A DNA stretch of 64,000 bases, taken from Maniola hyperantus. Taxonomy: Eukaryota > Arthropoda > Insecta > Lepidoptera > Nymphalidae. The stretch is taken from contig NC_048553.1 in assembly GCF_902806685.2 (NCBI RefSeq), positions 434,001-498,000 on the forward strand, given 5' to 3'. Position 1 is the stretch's first letter. Each line of letters opens with the position of its first letter. Positions 31,916-44,100 of this stretch are shown one piece after another. The translations under genes and the position numbers were made by a program. Below the pieces are notes generated by a model. That model ran no database searches. It had not been told where the DNA came from and saw nothing but the letters and a program-made list of their open reading frames with translations.

Positions 31916-32532
31916 GTCAATTTCAGCCAGTTCTTGCGGTAATGCACTGTGATCCGCAACAGAACACCGCCAGATTAGCGCGGCGCGACGGATGACCGGG
32001 CAGTGTGCACTTGGGGGATTTCGACGGCTCCGTTACATTGCGAGAAACTCATGTGCTACTTTGTTGCTAATTCTGTACTGGAAGCCAAAGGTTTCACGAG
32101 GGTACCTTCTCTAAAAATCAAAGAATCTCCGACATGTGGCATGTACGGGTTTACGTTTGATGTAAAACTGCGAGATTTCTTTCGAGAGTTTAAGGAAATA
32201 GTTATTCTTACAGTAGCTTATCAAATCTCAATCTCTATAATATATTAAAATGAATCGCTGAATGTGTTGCTGATCGCAAATCCTGAGAACAGCTGAACCG
32301 ATTTCGCTAATTCTTTTTTATAATATTCTTGAGGTACGGTTCTTACGGAGAGAAAAGTTTAAAAAATTGACTGAAAAAGAATCGACTGTTAGGCGGTACG
32401 AAGTTCGCCGAGGCAGCTAGTACATTTATAAAAATACACGGTGTTATTAGAACGGTAGCAAAAACTTAGCGCTATTATTATACTACCTAAAATCCAATTA
32501 GCTTTAACAATTAGCTTTATACTTGTATTTTT
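31916..32532. other. intergenic; family B-like repeat at 32240-32425
   Basis: A diverged repeat ends cgccgaggcagctagt near 32420. Nothing else was recognised. Confidence 0.4.
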
Positions 32533-32812
32533 AACCGACTTCAAAAAAAGGAGGAGGTTATCAATTCGTCGGACTCTTTTTTTTTTTTTTATGTATGTTC
32601 CCCGATTACTCGATGACGCCTGGACCGATTTCGAATATTCTTTTTTTGTTTGAAAGGGTATACTTCAAAGTTGGTCCCATTTAAATTTGGTGAAGATCTG
32701 ATGAACATCTTCGAAGATAGATACTGGAACTCCTCAACGGATAAGAGTAAATTGCTCGCGATCAGTGTAATAGCTTAGTAAACAGTAGACTTTTAACCAG
32801 TCATAGCATAAT

Positions 32813-33827
32813 AGGCTACTTGACTCATATCTAATTTCGTCCAATAAATGATTATTTATTATAGTATTTTGCTTAAGACACCGAAATATATCAATAACAA
32901 TTATTAAAAACGCAGGATGGATATATAAATCCAATTTAAAAAAATACAGTTTTTATTTTTATTTGAAACGCAGAAAACGCTGTCAGCCATGATGTGACGT
33001 CATTCAATATGTAAACAAAGAAATGTCATCCCTATGCCATGCGTGGACTAACGTACCTAGTATCCATATATATAAAATTTAAAGTCCTGACTGACTAACT
33101 TATATTAACGCACAGCCTAAACATCTAAACAGCTGGTCCTAGATACATGAAATTTGGTGGGTGTGTTCTTTGTAGGTAAAGAGAAGGTATCCACTAGGCA
33201 AGGATTTTTTGAAATTCCACCCCTGAGTGGGTTAAATGGGGGTTTGAAATTTATGAAGTCCACGCGGGCGAAGTCACGAGCATAAGCTAGTTTTTATGTA
33301 TTTCGAAAAACTCATAGTAAACGTTAAAAATTATCGTTTTCTCATTATAAATTGAATATGTTATTAAGTAAGACTTACAACAAAGTGATCTTTGCAAAAA
33401 TAAATTTGGATTGCAGTCGTTAGTGATATAGGATCCCTTTAAGCAAGTCTTCGCGTGTTACGTATATTTATTTTACTGGGCACTCTAGTCCACAACTTTC
33501 CTGTGGTCTTTATCGATGCGTTTTTACATTCTCGGATGATACAATAACGATAATAATTACTATATTTTTCATGTAAACTAGTATAGAAGTCATGTTTATT
33601 AAACTTTGGGAGGTTATGCTGTTGTTTACAAATGCATGACGTCAGAGCACAGATAATCTATCGGCCAAACATGGCCGACAGTATTTTCACCTGTCTAAGA
33701 AAAATATATTTTAGAATTAAAGTTTTACGGTTTTTAGGGCGCAAAAAAATATAGTGTTAATTTTTTTGATCTAATAGGACAAATATTAACCATTTAAGAC
33801 CTACTTAAAAAGAGTGTCAACTAGCCT
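32813..33827. mobile_element. 1,015-bp TIR element inside CD, TSD AT
   Basis: Its ends are aggctacttgactc and, inverted, gagtgtcaactagcct (matching aggcta-ttga-ctc). Intact CD copies read cataattcc at the target, which fits an AT duplication. No transposase frame is visible. A family A-prime copy (33063-33293) is nested inside. Confidence 0.75.
33063..33293 (-). repeat. family A-prime repeat
   Basis: Ends gtcacgagcataagctagt; body has gaaatttggtgggtgtgttc. Related to 22486-23005. Confidence 0.65.
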
Positions 33828-34219
33828 ATTCCATGGGGCCACTAAAAATTGTGAAATAAAAAATTTTTACAAAAAAAATAAAAACCGACTTCGATACACA
33901 AACACTAAAAGTTGAAAAATAATTTAATTTATTACCGAATATATTATGTATACAAGAGTTAATATAGTTCCATAATAATATTCTTTGGGGTCGGTGCCAA
34001 TGAGGTGCCATTGTGGAGTCTCATAAAAATATGAAGTCTAGACGATTCGCGCAGCTGAAGCTAATTGGCACCGGCACCAAAAAGTATTATTATGGAACTA
34101 TATTAACTCTTGTATACATAATATATTCGGTAATAAATTAAATTATTTTTCAATTTTTAGTGTTTGTGTATCGAAGTCGGTTTTTATTTTTTTTGTAAAA
34201 ATTTTTTTCAAACTCGCAA

Positions 34220-34400
34220 TGTATAGCGTATAAAACTCGGGATCAATGCCCCGCTTACAACGCGGCCCCTGCCTGCGATGCGTCATTGACCTTTTGGCAC
34301 CTAACTATACAACGTTCGTTGCCCTCTAGCGTCATTCAGGTTTTATTTGCAATACATTGCCATTTTTTTTAATACAGTTTTTTTAATCAGGTTTTTTGTG
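34220..34400 (-). repeat. family M repeat fragment
   Basis: Contains caacgttcgttgccctctag and ttatttgcaatacattgcca, matching 28375-28490 in reverse. A sister fragment lies at 57640-57730. Confidence 0.55.
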
Positions 34401-34550
34401 ATATATTACCAGTACTGTAACACAGTACCTGTCTTCATTTTTTCTAACGTTTTCCTTCCACTCTGTATAATTTTTATACGAAAAAAGTTCGTTCGGAAAC
34501 ATCACATTGTCTCACATGTATTGTCTTTTGCCATTATGGTGATACATAGA

Positions 34551-34828
34551 TAGAAACGGGTTGCGAAGCTGAAGTGGCAATTAGCAGGGCCACATAGTTC
34601 GTACAACCGATAGGTTCGATAGGATTAGGTTCCAAGGTGCTGGAATGGCGACCTCGCACCGGAAGACGCAGCGTTGGAAGGCCTCCCACTAGGTGGACGG
34701 ATGACATCAGACGAGTCGCAGGGAGCCGCTGGATTCAGGCGGCGCAAGACCGTGGCGTGTGGACGTCCCTACAAGAGATCTATGTCCAGCAGTGGACGTT
34801 TATTGGTTGATGATGATGATGATAGAAG
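34551..34828 (+). mobile_element. RTE-type LINE 3' end, (gat)n tail
   Basis: Holds cgcaccggaagacgcagcgt, cagcagtggacgtttattgg and tgatgatgatgat. It lines up with 16472-16770. Frameshifted, so inactive. Confidence 0.78.
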
Positions 34829-34919
34829 CGCGTATCCCCCGTTTTGAAGAGGAGACAAGAAGCCGTTACAGCTATCCAAGTGTTTGATATGGCACAGATA
34901 ATCCCTGCTACTTACGTGT

Positions 34920-35025
34920 TTTAGAACTTTTCAGTGGTTTTATAATTCCAAACCCCTGCCAAGAATCGAACCCGGGACCTCCCACTAATAAGACCACAGT
35001 GCTTACCACTCCGTCAGGGAGCCTG
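34920..35025 (-). mobile_element. tRNA-like SINE head (third type)
   Basis: On the minus strand it has a B box gggttcgattcttgg and an A-like gagtggtaagcactg. No clear full tRNA fold, so it is called a SINE head. Confidence 0.5.
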
Positions 35026-35027
35026 TC

Positions 35028-35160
35028 AATTTCTGTCGTTTCTGTCGTTGAGACTGACAAATCGTCACATAGGTATGAGTGACAGAGACAATGCTCTACA
35101 AAGCCGAAATCTCATTCTAAATGTCGATGTACAATATTTCTTGCCGGCTACTGTATCTAT
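35028..35160. mobile_element. MITE family I, partial
   Basis: Shares gagtgacagagacaatgctc and tctaaatgtcgatgtacaat with the other family I copies. Confidence 0.7.
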
Positions 35161-35383
35161 TTACGCTGGTATCTGCCTGCTAACACATGAAAAGCGTATT
35201 TTGAAAAGGCAAGTTGAATACTGTAGCGGATCGCGAGGCGACGCGCGACGTCACAGCGATTATGTAGCTATTCGAGTGTTGATGAGATAATCCCTGCCAG
35301 CTGCCACTCACTTGTTTTGGACAGAACTGCACTGTGCAACAGTAGGGCTACCAGACGGCAGGCGTTTTCCCACTTATCCGGAA

Positions 35384-35612
35384 CTAGCTGATGCCCGCGA
35401 CTTCGTCCGCGTGGAATTAGGTTATTGAAAATCCCGTGGAAAGTCTTTGATTTTCTGGAATAAAAAGTAGCCTATGTCACTCTCCAGGTCTTTATCTATA
35501 CCCAGGCAAAAAATCACGTCAATCCGTTGCACCCCATCTGTGGTTGCACCGTTGCGACGTGATTGAAGGACAAACAAACAAACACACTTTCGATTTTATA
35601 ATAAGACTACTG
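35384..35612 (+). repeat. dispersed repeat family B
   Basis: It begins actagctgatgcccgcgac and ends cttataataagactactgat-like. A short internal duplication repeats the gttgca-cc block near 35527-35550. Confidence 0.82.
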
Positions 35613-35928
35613 ATTTTGACTCTATACCCAGGAAATGGACAGAAATATCTATTCGTCATCAGCATACGAGAGCAGTATGATGTAGGCTCGACCGTAACAT
35701 AAACGAAGATGACAGATCTTCCTTCGAGCAGCTGGTGTCATGCTCGGGACCTAAGCTGGTCTGACCATTAGATCTTAAAACTTGTAGATACCTATAGTCA
35801 TCTGGTTAACACTTCGTTAGCGCGATTCAGACTTCCTAGTGAGTGATCGAATATACTTGTGGTGCCATCTAGTTACAAATCACACACATCTTCCAAAAAC
35901 TTTACAATTTCTAAATTGACTTAGATCT

Positions 35929-36074
35929 GCCCTCCAATTGTGTAAGAATAACCATTTCATGGCTATCGCAATCGTCAAGAATTCTGCCCTTTGATTGGCT
36001 GTGAAAAAATGTAAACAGCGAATCAAGCAATCAAAGGCCAGAATTTCTTGATTATTCTTACACAATTGGGGGGC
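35929..36074. mobile_element. MITE family K, shortened right arm
   Basis: The left arm is complete (gtgtaagaataaccatttca). The right arm lacks the segment from cgattgcgat to atggtt found at 15036-15062. Confidence 0.82.
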
Positions 36075-36174
36075 TGGTCTGCTAGGATGCTTTGACAATG
36101 GCTAGCATCCTATAGCAGCAATCTGGCATGTTACTACCTTATTTTTGATATTCTTAGTGTACACCCAAGTTTGA

Positions 36175-36520
36175 CTGGCATAGGTGAGGCAGGGAAGTAT
36201 ACATGTGTCTATAACACACGCTCACACACACGCATTCACACACACATATTACTGATTAACATACTAACAAATATAATTAGAAAAGGTATTAGAAATTAGA
36301 ATACATTTAGAAACTCTGTAAATAATATTAATTGATAAGGAAAATAAAGGCTTCATAATAATAGTACGTATAACCAATAACGCTAAGTTTTTGCAAGCGT
36401 TCTAGTTACATCTGTATATCAGGAAATTTAGGGAGGAATGCATATTTTATCACGTGACATGTCCATAGAGGAATGATTGTATTTGAAAGAAAGAAAGAAA
36501 AGAAAGAAAACTAGTTTATT
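36175..36520. other. CA-rich tract, retroposon tail, (gaaa)n
   Basis: An acacacgc tract (36210-36245), an AT-rich tail to 36360 and a (gaaa)n run at 36485-36515. No gene. Confidence 0.45.
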
Positions 36521-36717
36521 CTTCTTATGCCTACTAAGGTACAAATAAACTTAAAATGAATGGATAGTAAGTAATAGTTGGATGTAGTAACCCTGTGCGA
36601 GATAGATTACGTGCTGGTGCGAGATAGATTACGTGCTGGTGCAAGCGCACTAGTAGGTGCGTGCATTGATTAGGGCACGATCTTTTGATCGTGTCATGTT
36701 TGTAACGATAACAGCTT

Positions 36718-36884
36718 GGCGATTGTCTAAAACCTGCATCAATCATTATTACAATCTCAATTGTTCTGATTGGCTGAATTTGTGCGATTCTTGTTGCAAC
36801 AATGCATTGTAGCCAATAGTGAGCGAGCATTAACCAATCAGAGATGATTGCGATCGTGAGATTGTAGCTGTCAAACAACCGCGG
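36718..36884. mobile_element. MITE family L
   Basis: Matches 19572-19745 over aaaacctgcatcaatcatta and tgcattgtagccaatagtga. Confidence 0.75.
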
Positions 36885-37047
36885 TAGGGCCACTGGTGCT
36901 TAGTAACGCCTCATCATCGTCATGATTAACCCACCGCCGGCTCACTACAGAGCACGGGTCGAGATGTACTTACAAACTACAAAGTCGTACTAAGGGCTCG
37001 CCCGCTGGCGACGCGGCGCTGCAGGGGATCCTTCGAATCGGCATCAC

Positions 37048-37152
37048 TATAGTCTGTAACAGACAGGTCAAGATGGCAATTGGGGAGGTAACGCCCCGCA
37101 CAGCCCCCGCCTCATACCCCGATTGCCATCTCGACCTGTCGCGTACCTACTA
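37048..37152. mobile_element. MITE family H, short copy
   Basis: Ends gacaggtcaagatggcaatt and gattgccatctcgacctgtc are inverted repeats. The GC-rich core is reduced. Confidence 0.78.
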
Positions 37153-37489
37153 TGGTTTCACTCCTACATCGGAGCACTCTCAGGAGATTAAAGACGTACT
37201 GTTTACACAAATGGCGCTATTTTCGTAAAATTATTATTATTATTTCAATAATAGATATAAGCGGTTCCAAGAACCTTTATCTTTATTTAAAACGTAATAG
37301 TCGTTTAACCTGGCCGAGATTAATTTGTTTCACCTTCACCAAAACATGAAGCGTTTCATCACATTAATGGTAGATTTTGCTTGAGGAAAAACTCGGAATA
37401 AAATCCGGCTCGGAGGACATAACCTACATTAAAATCAGCCAAGTGCAAGTCGAACTCCCACATGAAGGGCTCCGTACCATCGTACAATA

Positions 37490-37690
37490 TCTAAAACTTT
37501 TTATTTTTTAATTTTCAGGGCGGTACTTTTGAAATTTTAGCGGCAATAGAAATACACATTCTGTAAAAATTTCAGGTCTTTACCTATTATGGTTCACGAG
37601 ATACAGCGAGCTAACAGACAGACGGACGGACAGCAGAAGCTTATAAATATTGTCCCGTTGGCACCCTTCGGGTGCGGATCCCTAATAAGC
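37490..37690 (+). repeat. dispersed repeat family R
   Basis: Holds gcaatagaaatacacattct, atggttcacgagatacagcg and a gacggacggac run. Confidence 0.65.
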
Positions 37691-38149
37691 GAGAGGTGTA
37701 GGACACGCGACAGACCGACTTATTGTTAAAAATAATAATCAAATTTTCTTTTTTAGGGTTCCGTATCACCAGAGAAAAAAAGGAACCCTTGTAGGATCAC
37801 TTCATTGTCTGTCTGTCTGTCGTGTCTGAATAGATTTGCCACCTAGTTCTCATAGCTCTTGCTATATATACGAGTACTTAACTAATTTTCTGTCTGAATA
37901 ATATAATATGCAAATTGCTTATTTTTTGTAGATTTAATTCAAACTTTACACGTGTATGTTTTTTTGTGTGTGACTGGGCGTACATACCTTCAGGGTTCCG
38001 TACCCGAAGGGCGATAATGGGACCCATTACTAAGCCTCCGCTGTCCGTCCGTCTGTCAGTCAGCGGGCTGTATCTCATGAACCGTAATAGGTAGAGAATT
38101 GAATTTTTTACAGTGTGTATTTTCATTGCCCTTATAACATTTAATAATA

Positions 38150-38586
38150 AAAAAACCGGCCAAGTGCGAGTCAGGCTCGCGCAATGAGGGTTCCGTACTA
38201 CAGTCGTATTTTTTCGACATTTTGCAGGATAATTCAAAAACTACAAACAACATACAAATAAAAATAAAACATACAAATAAATAAAAGTCTGTTTTAGAAT
38301 GCTCAGGTGAAGACCTTTCATATGATACCCCACTTGATATAGTTATCTTACTTCGAAAATTGAAAATACTAGTTATTAGTTCATGACCACAATTTAATTT
38401 TTTTTGTGTGTGAACCCTAAATTCACGGTTTTCAGATTTTTCCCCAAATGTCAGCTATAAGATCTACCTACCTGCCAAATTTCATGATTCTAGGGCAACC
38501 CTGTAGGTTTCTTGACAGACAGACAGACAACAAAGTGATCCTATAAGGGTTCCGTTTTTCCTATTGAGGTACGGAACCCTAAAAAC
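38150..38586 (+). repeat. dispersed repeat family Q, longest copy
   Basis: It runs from ggccaagtgcgagtcaggct through ctttcatatgataccccact to gaggtacggaaccctaaaaa. It is preceded at 37980-38130 by an inverted family R part. Confidence 0.78.
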
Positions 38587-38649
38587 CATAAAAACGGCCG
38601 CCATGCAAATGTAAAAAATTAAATAGTACGTAGCTGTGCTATGCTATAT

Positions 38650-39235
38650 AGCTAATGCGGACATTCTGGCAAAATCAGGCGCAAAGGCACGTCAGATAGG
38701 CCCAGAGCCTGTCTACCTAAAAGCCTGGTTCAACTCACCCTTCTAACCTATTGCTACTATGACACACTCAACCGCTGGAGAAACTTGCCAGGGTTAAACC
38801 ACTCGAAAGCGCTGGTTAAATCCTTCAGCAAGAAGGTAGCATCTGAGGTGCTGTCGCTTAACAGAAGTAACATGTGCATCCTGGTGCGAGCTTTAACGGG
38901 TCACTGTGGCCTGAAACGGCACATGTATAACCTTAAGCTCCAGGGCTCGGACATCTGCAGGCTGTGCCACGGATCTCCCGAGACTCCGATGCACATTATC
39001 TGCTTCTGCCCTGCTCTGATGCACAAACGTAGCGTCCACCTAGGGAGACACATCATTTATCCGGAGGATGTTACTTCAATTCCAGTCAAGAAGGTGCTGC
39101 TGTATCTGGCGGCCACAGGATTTGATAAGGAAGTGTGAAGTGGAGGCAAACACAATAGATCGGAGACGGTCGCAGTGATTCAGGGATAGTGAGGACCTGT
39201 ATAGCCCCAAAGAAGAAAGAAGAAGAAGAAGCTGT
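38650..39235 (+). mobile_element. 5'-truncated LINE, RNase H and Cys-His end
   Basis: The first part reads ANADILAKSGAKARQIGP, like the C-terminal end of an ORF2 RNase H. After a stop, the frame 38785-39138 encodes LTGHCGLKRH, CRLCHGSPETPMHIICFC and a short tail. That Cys-His motif closes ORF2 of RNase H-bearing non-LTR elements. An agaagaag run ends it. Inactive fragment. Confidence 0.75.
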
Positions 39236-39636
39236 GCTATCCTGTACGATGGTACGGAAGGAACCCTACGTGTGCGAGCCCGACTCGCACTTGACCATTC
39301 CGTTTTTTTTACTTATTTTGTGCTATGAATAACAAAATATATCTCTAGCTTTACATGAAAATATAGAGTCGCTAGAAATACATACTAAAATTTGAGAAGA
39401 GATTTTTTATTTTTATTTTTTAATTAGATGTTGCCTGCGACTTTGTCCGCGTGGATTTAGGTTTTTGAAAATCCCGTGGGAAGAGTACGGGAACGTATCA
39501 GAAACGTCGAGCAAACCGCTTCATGCGTGATGTCAACCATTATACATAATATCTGTCTTTTTTTAATATTTTTTCTAGTGTTTACCTACACTTCAAGGAA
39601 ATTACTAAATAATTTTAAATACATATCAAAAATTGC

Positions 39637-39707
39637 GTGACCGGCAGGAATCGAACCTGCATCTTCTGGCTTCGCGCCCGATGCCTTGACCATTCGGCCA
39701 CGGTCTC
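39637..39707 (-). tRNA. tRNA-like sequence, probable pseudogene
   Basis: On the minus strand it reads from gagaccgtggccgaatggtc to tgccggtcac. The T arm GCAGG-TTCGATT-CCTGC is perfect and a D arm (GCC/GGC) is present. The acceptor stem has one mismatch and the anticodon stem one. The anticodon loop CGCGAAG lacks the usual T33; its central triplet would be CGA. A working tRNA is unlikely; a tRNA pseudogene or SINE head fits better. Confidence 0.4.
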
Positions 39708-39804
39708 GCTTACTGCCAGTGACGAAATTGGTGATTATGTATGTTAACTCAGTACTGAAGCGACTGTTTAATGCCATCTAGTAGCGACACTAAAAAAAAT
39801 TATT

Positions 39805-40077
39805 TAATAATATCTGTCACCGGCTGTACTCACGTATTTAGTCGACGTTAGCCCGACTAGTTTTGAACCCATCCGGGGTCCTTTTTCAAGGGAGTCCGAC
39901 GTCCTTGAAAAAGGACCCCGGATGGGTTTGAAACTAGTCGGGCTAACGTCGACTAAATACGTGAGTACAGCCTGTGACAGATATTATGTATAATGGAAAT
40001 CACTCACGATAGTTTAAACATTATAACCATGTTTAAAGAATCATTTCCTTTTGTCCTTCAGGAGGTGAGGAGGGAGA
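39805..40077. mobile_element. palindromic element J reaching kinase exon 1
   Basis: The palindrome arms contain gtcgacgttagcccgactag and its complement. The tail cgatagtttaaac is followed by attataaccatgtttaaaga and then by the acceptor and first exon bases of the kinase. The same 75-80 bases occur next to element J at 12250-12325. Confidence 0.8.
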
Positions 40078-40096
40078 GGCGCGGGGCAGCGGGACG
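40063..40096 (+). other. PKD: probable 5' UTR part of kinase exon 1
   Basis: A pyrimidine-rich acceptor, cctttt gtccttcag, ends at 40061. The bases from there to the start codon would be 5' UTR, so at least one upstream noncoding exon is expected. It was not located. Confidence 0.5.
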
Positions 40097-40219
40097 ATGG
40101 AGGACGAGGTGACGTTCCTGTTCCAGCTGGGCGTGCTGCGCGACGCGGCGTCCGCGCCCGCGCACCGCCTGACACTCGCGCACCTCAAGGAGCTCGCCGT
40201 CAAGTTCGTGCACGACAAG
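40097..40219 (+). CDS. PKD: PKD exon 1, start and ubiquitin-like region
   Basis: Starts MEDEVTFLFQLGVLRD, matching the conserved N-terminus of PKD proteins (MExVTFLFQLGxxRD). The start context gggacgATGG has a G at +4. Donor GTAGGT, phase 0. Confidence 0.93.
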
Positions 40220-41096
40220 GTAGGTACCCCTATTCCGTTTGTGGCGGTTGCCACAGATGCAACTAGATGGCGCTATTCAATCGATAACATTTCATGACGT
40301 AGTCCCGAACAAATGTCCCGCCGACAGTTATACTCGTACTAACGGAGTTTTCTGCAATCTGGACTATATTATATAGAAAGTTTCATGACACAACCGTCGG
40401 CCCAGCTGGCGCTACCGAGCACAACCAACCGCTCGGTGGGAGATCTCCCTTTGGTACGGTCGAGCCTGCACACCGCTCCCGTACACTTTCATAGCTGCAG
40501 CTTTCTTTTTGATGAGGCTAAATCTCCTTAAAATACCTGACTCCCTAAAAAATCATTAGTTATCTACTTAATCATCTTCTGTTGCCACCCTCAGCGCTTA
40601 TTGGTTGGCTGCGGCCTCCGAGACACTGAGGGTGAGATCTATAAAGCGCACTCTGACTTTGCTTAGATTTAAGACAGGGTTAAAATGAGACAGAGCTAAT
40701 CTTTCACATAAATCGGTCTCGTTTTAACTCAAACTTTCGGCCTGAACATATCGATGTCTCCCTTGCGCAATGTCCATTGGGCTCGTCCCAAGTTCCTGAC
40801 TGCATGCACGTCGCTATGAGGCATGGCTGCCTGTGTCTCAGCAAACTGCAGTTTTCTTAGGGCTTCCATACAGAATGGAAAGTGGACGAAGTGAGCAAAG
40901 AACTGCAAGCTAAATAATAACAACAATTTTTGTCCCCAGATTCCTGACAATGGGCTGAACCGTCTGTCCGATCGTATACTGCTGTTCCGCCACGACTACT
41001 GCTCGCCCAACGTGCTGCAGCTCATCAACTCCGCCACCGACGTCACCGACGAGACGCTCGTCGAGATCGTGCTCACCGCCAACCGTGAGTGTGACG

Positions 41097-41135
<39 letters not shown>

Positions 41136-44100
41136 ACCTAACAACGAAATATGACGCTTATCCGTATGTTTGACAGCGTTAATATGTGACGGCGCGGAGC
41201 AGCCGGCGCCGCGGCCGCACGCGCTGGCCGTGCACTCGTACAAGGCGCCCACCTTCTGCGACTTCTGCGGGGAGATGCTCTTCGGCCTGGTGCGGCAAGG
41301 GCTCAAGTGTGAAGGTAACTTGATCATAAACGTTCCAACTATACTATATCTAGATCACTATTGCTAGATCTATGTCACCTATACCCCGTTCATTAGCATC
41401 ATTCAACGCGCTTTTGGACAATAATGCTCAATGGGACCCATTTAATGATGGGTCTATAATACTGGTTCGGGAGTTACTGAAGTACGCTGAGAGCATTGCA
41501 TGAATATGTCATTCAATGTTCTCAGCGTACATATTCAAAATTCTTTGATCTTTTATCGTTTTGTATTTTATGTCTTTTTTCTTGTACCTTTATTTGTATT
41601 TAAATTTATTATTAATCATCTAGTTAGTGTAAGTGGCACTGCCGTTCTAATTAGATATAAAATAAATAAAATAAATAAATAAATAAATAAATAAATATCC
41701 GTGTAGAGAAGTTAGTATAGCGCTCTCTCTGTTACCTAATCTCATACGAATGACAAAGACAAAAAAACTCAGTGGATGTTAACCATTTTGAGTGGCCAAC
41801 CAATAGCACACGAAAGGTTTCGTACCATTGTACAATATGTAACACTTTGTATTTTTTTGTCATTCATGGTGGCTATTTTGAAATTCTTATTACTTATTTG
41901 TTTTTATAGCGTCAATAGAAATACACAATAAGAAAATACAGAAATATAAATAAGCAACTGTTTCCTTCCCAGGTTGCGGTCTGAACTACCACAAGCGCTG
42001 CGCGGTGAAGGTGCCGTCGAACTGCACGACCCCGACCGGCGCCACCAGCCTGGCGGGCAGCCGGCGCGCCAGTGCCGCCCCGCGCAGCCCGTCGCGCGCC
42101 TCCGCCACCAGCCACGCCAGCCAGCTCAGCGCGCCCAACGATGACTCGCTGGTAAGGCGGCTCGCGCACCTCGTCACCGGGAACAACTCCTCGTCCTAGA
42201 CCGATCTCAACTGTTCCTCTCGCGTGTAGCACTATAGTTGAGCGTTACAAACGTGCCAACTGACTCGTAAACCATTACAGTTCTTGCAATTCACGAAGGC
42301 GAGTGAACTTTAATTGTGGTTACGTCGTATACGTGGGAATTGCGTAAGTGTGCGTGCATGTCGGACCAATCAGTCGCGAGCAAACGCACACATATACTTT
42401 ACCTTACTTATACCGATACAACTTAAACACAAACATGAGCCACTCGCCCTCGTGAAATGCAAGAACTATACGATCATAGGGCTGTGAGTATGCTGCAGCA
42501 GACGTTATCGATAAAGGGATGCCGTTCGGACGCAGGTAGCTGGGGCGACCCTCGCTCATTATCGACCTGTTATCGACTATCGATAAATCCTTTTTAGGCT
42601 TCCCTACCTCAAGAGGAAAAAAGGAACCCTTATAAGATCACTTTGCCGTCTGTCTGTCCAACTAGGTAGGTCTTATAGTACACGTAAAGGGAACATTTGA
42701 AAATCGTGAATTTGTGGTTAAATCACAAAAAAAATTAAAATGTGTTCATGATCAAATAATTAGTATTTTCAACATTCAAAGTAAGGTTACTATACCAATT
42801 GGGATATTATATGAAAAGGTTTTGTTTGTATATTCTAAAACAGATATTTATTAATTATATGCATAATAGTTTTTAATTTGTCATGCAAAATGTCGAAATA
42901 ATATGATTGTAGTACGGAACCCTCGGAGTCTGACTCGCACTCGGCTGGTTTTTTTTACTGCTAGACTATACACTATCCATACTAATATTATAAATGCGAA
43001 AGTGTGTCTGTCTGTCTATCTGTCTGTCTGTCTGTCTGTCTGTCTGCTAGCTTTTCACGGCCCATCCGTTAAACCGATTTCGATGAAATTTGGTACAGAG
43101 ATAGCTTGCATCCCGGGGAAGGACATAGGCTACTTTTTATCCCGGAAAATAAGAGTTCTCACGGGATTTTAAAAACCTTAATCCATGCGGACGAAGTCGC
43201 GGGCATCATCTAGTAGTCTATACGTTTGTCATGGCTCAACTATAGCACTGCATACAGTACAGTACGCGGCGGAAAGTGACGTACATCGACCTTTAGAAGG
43301 AGATAGCGGATTTGTAGAGAGCTGTCTCTGTCGTTGAGACCGACAAAACGTCACATAGGTACGAGTGACAGAGATAACGCTCTTCAAACCCCAAATGTCT
43401 AAAGGCGCAATTACTTTCTGCCGCGTATTGTAGTAAAAGTAGCACTATATGCAGTATCATCACTTTTATAAGTGACGTCAATGTACCTGCGCAGAAGTCT
43501 TATTTTCGAATGGCGCGAAAATATATCGGCCAATCACAGCACACACGTCCGTTTACTATTGGTCGTTGTCTACGCGCCATGTACAAACTCGCGAATAGCG
43601 AAAATTATTTCTTAAATTATACTATACCACGTATAATCTCAAAGTGTAGATCTTTATTTTAATTTTATACTAACTGATTTCTTTGCAACATTCCATGTTA
43701 TTTTTTTATTTTTACGAAATTCTTGACTCGAAAATACAGTTTAAATTTGTATCTTAATAAAATTCTTATTAGGTAATGCTTAAGTTGTATAAACAAGTTT
43801 TATTTTAATTTTTAATGTAATCGAAAAAGACAATACAATATACCTATCTAGTTTTAAGTTGTTATTTATGATTCTGTTCGAGACATTTATATTTTTTACA
43901 CGTTTTTACTAGAAGTATTTATACAGAGTCTTTTATACAATACTTTTACAAGTTATACTTAATTATACAAGCTTTTATCAATTTGACTAACAATGCACAG
44001 GGTGGTGGGTAACATTGGAAAAAATGTAACGACTATTTTTCTGATAATAAAATTAATTACAAGAAATTTTTGAGTTTTATTTTGACAAAATCCCGTGGTA

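Larger units (their letters stand above)
32533..34182 (+). mobile_element. CD element split by a 1-kb insertion
   Basis: The CD copy reads 32533-32812, then resumes at 33828 with attccatggggccactaaa. Joining the two parts restores the order seen in intact copies, so the sequence between is an insertion into this element. Confidence 0.85.

Noticed and set aside
36534..36893. 119-codon minus-strand open frame
   Set aside because: It lies over a MITE L copy, and its translation matches the one over the same MITE at 19505-19738, so it is repeat sequence.
37878..38237. 119-codon minus-strand open frame
   Set aside because: It spans family R and Q repeats; the parts translate similarly at other repeat copies.
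39586..39777. 63-codon minus-strand frame with MVKASGAKPEDAGSIPAGH
   Set aside because: This is the translation of the tRNA-like sequence; such peptides are a known artefact of tRNA and SINE DNA.
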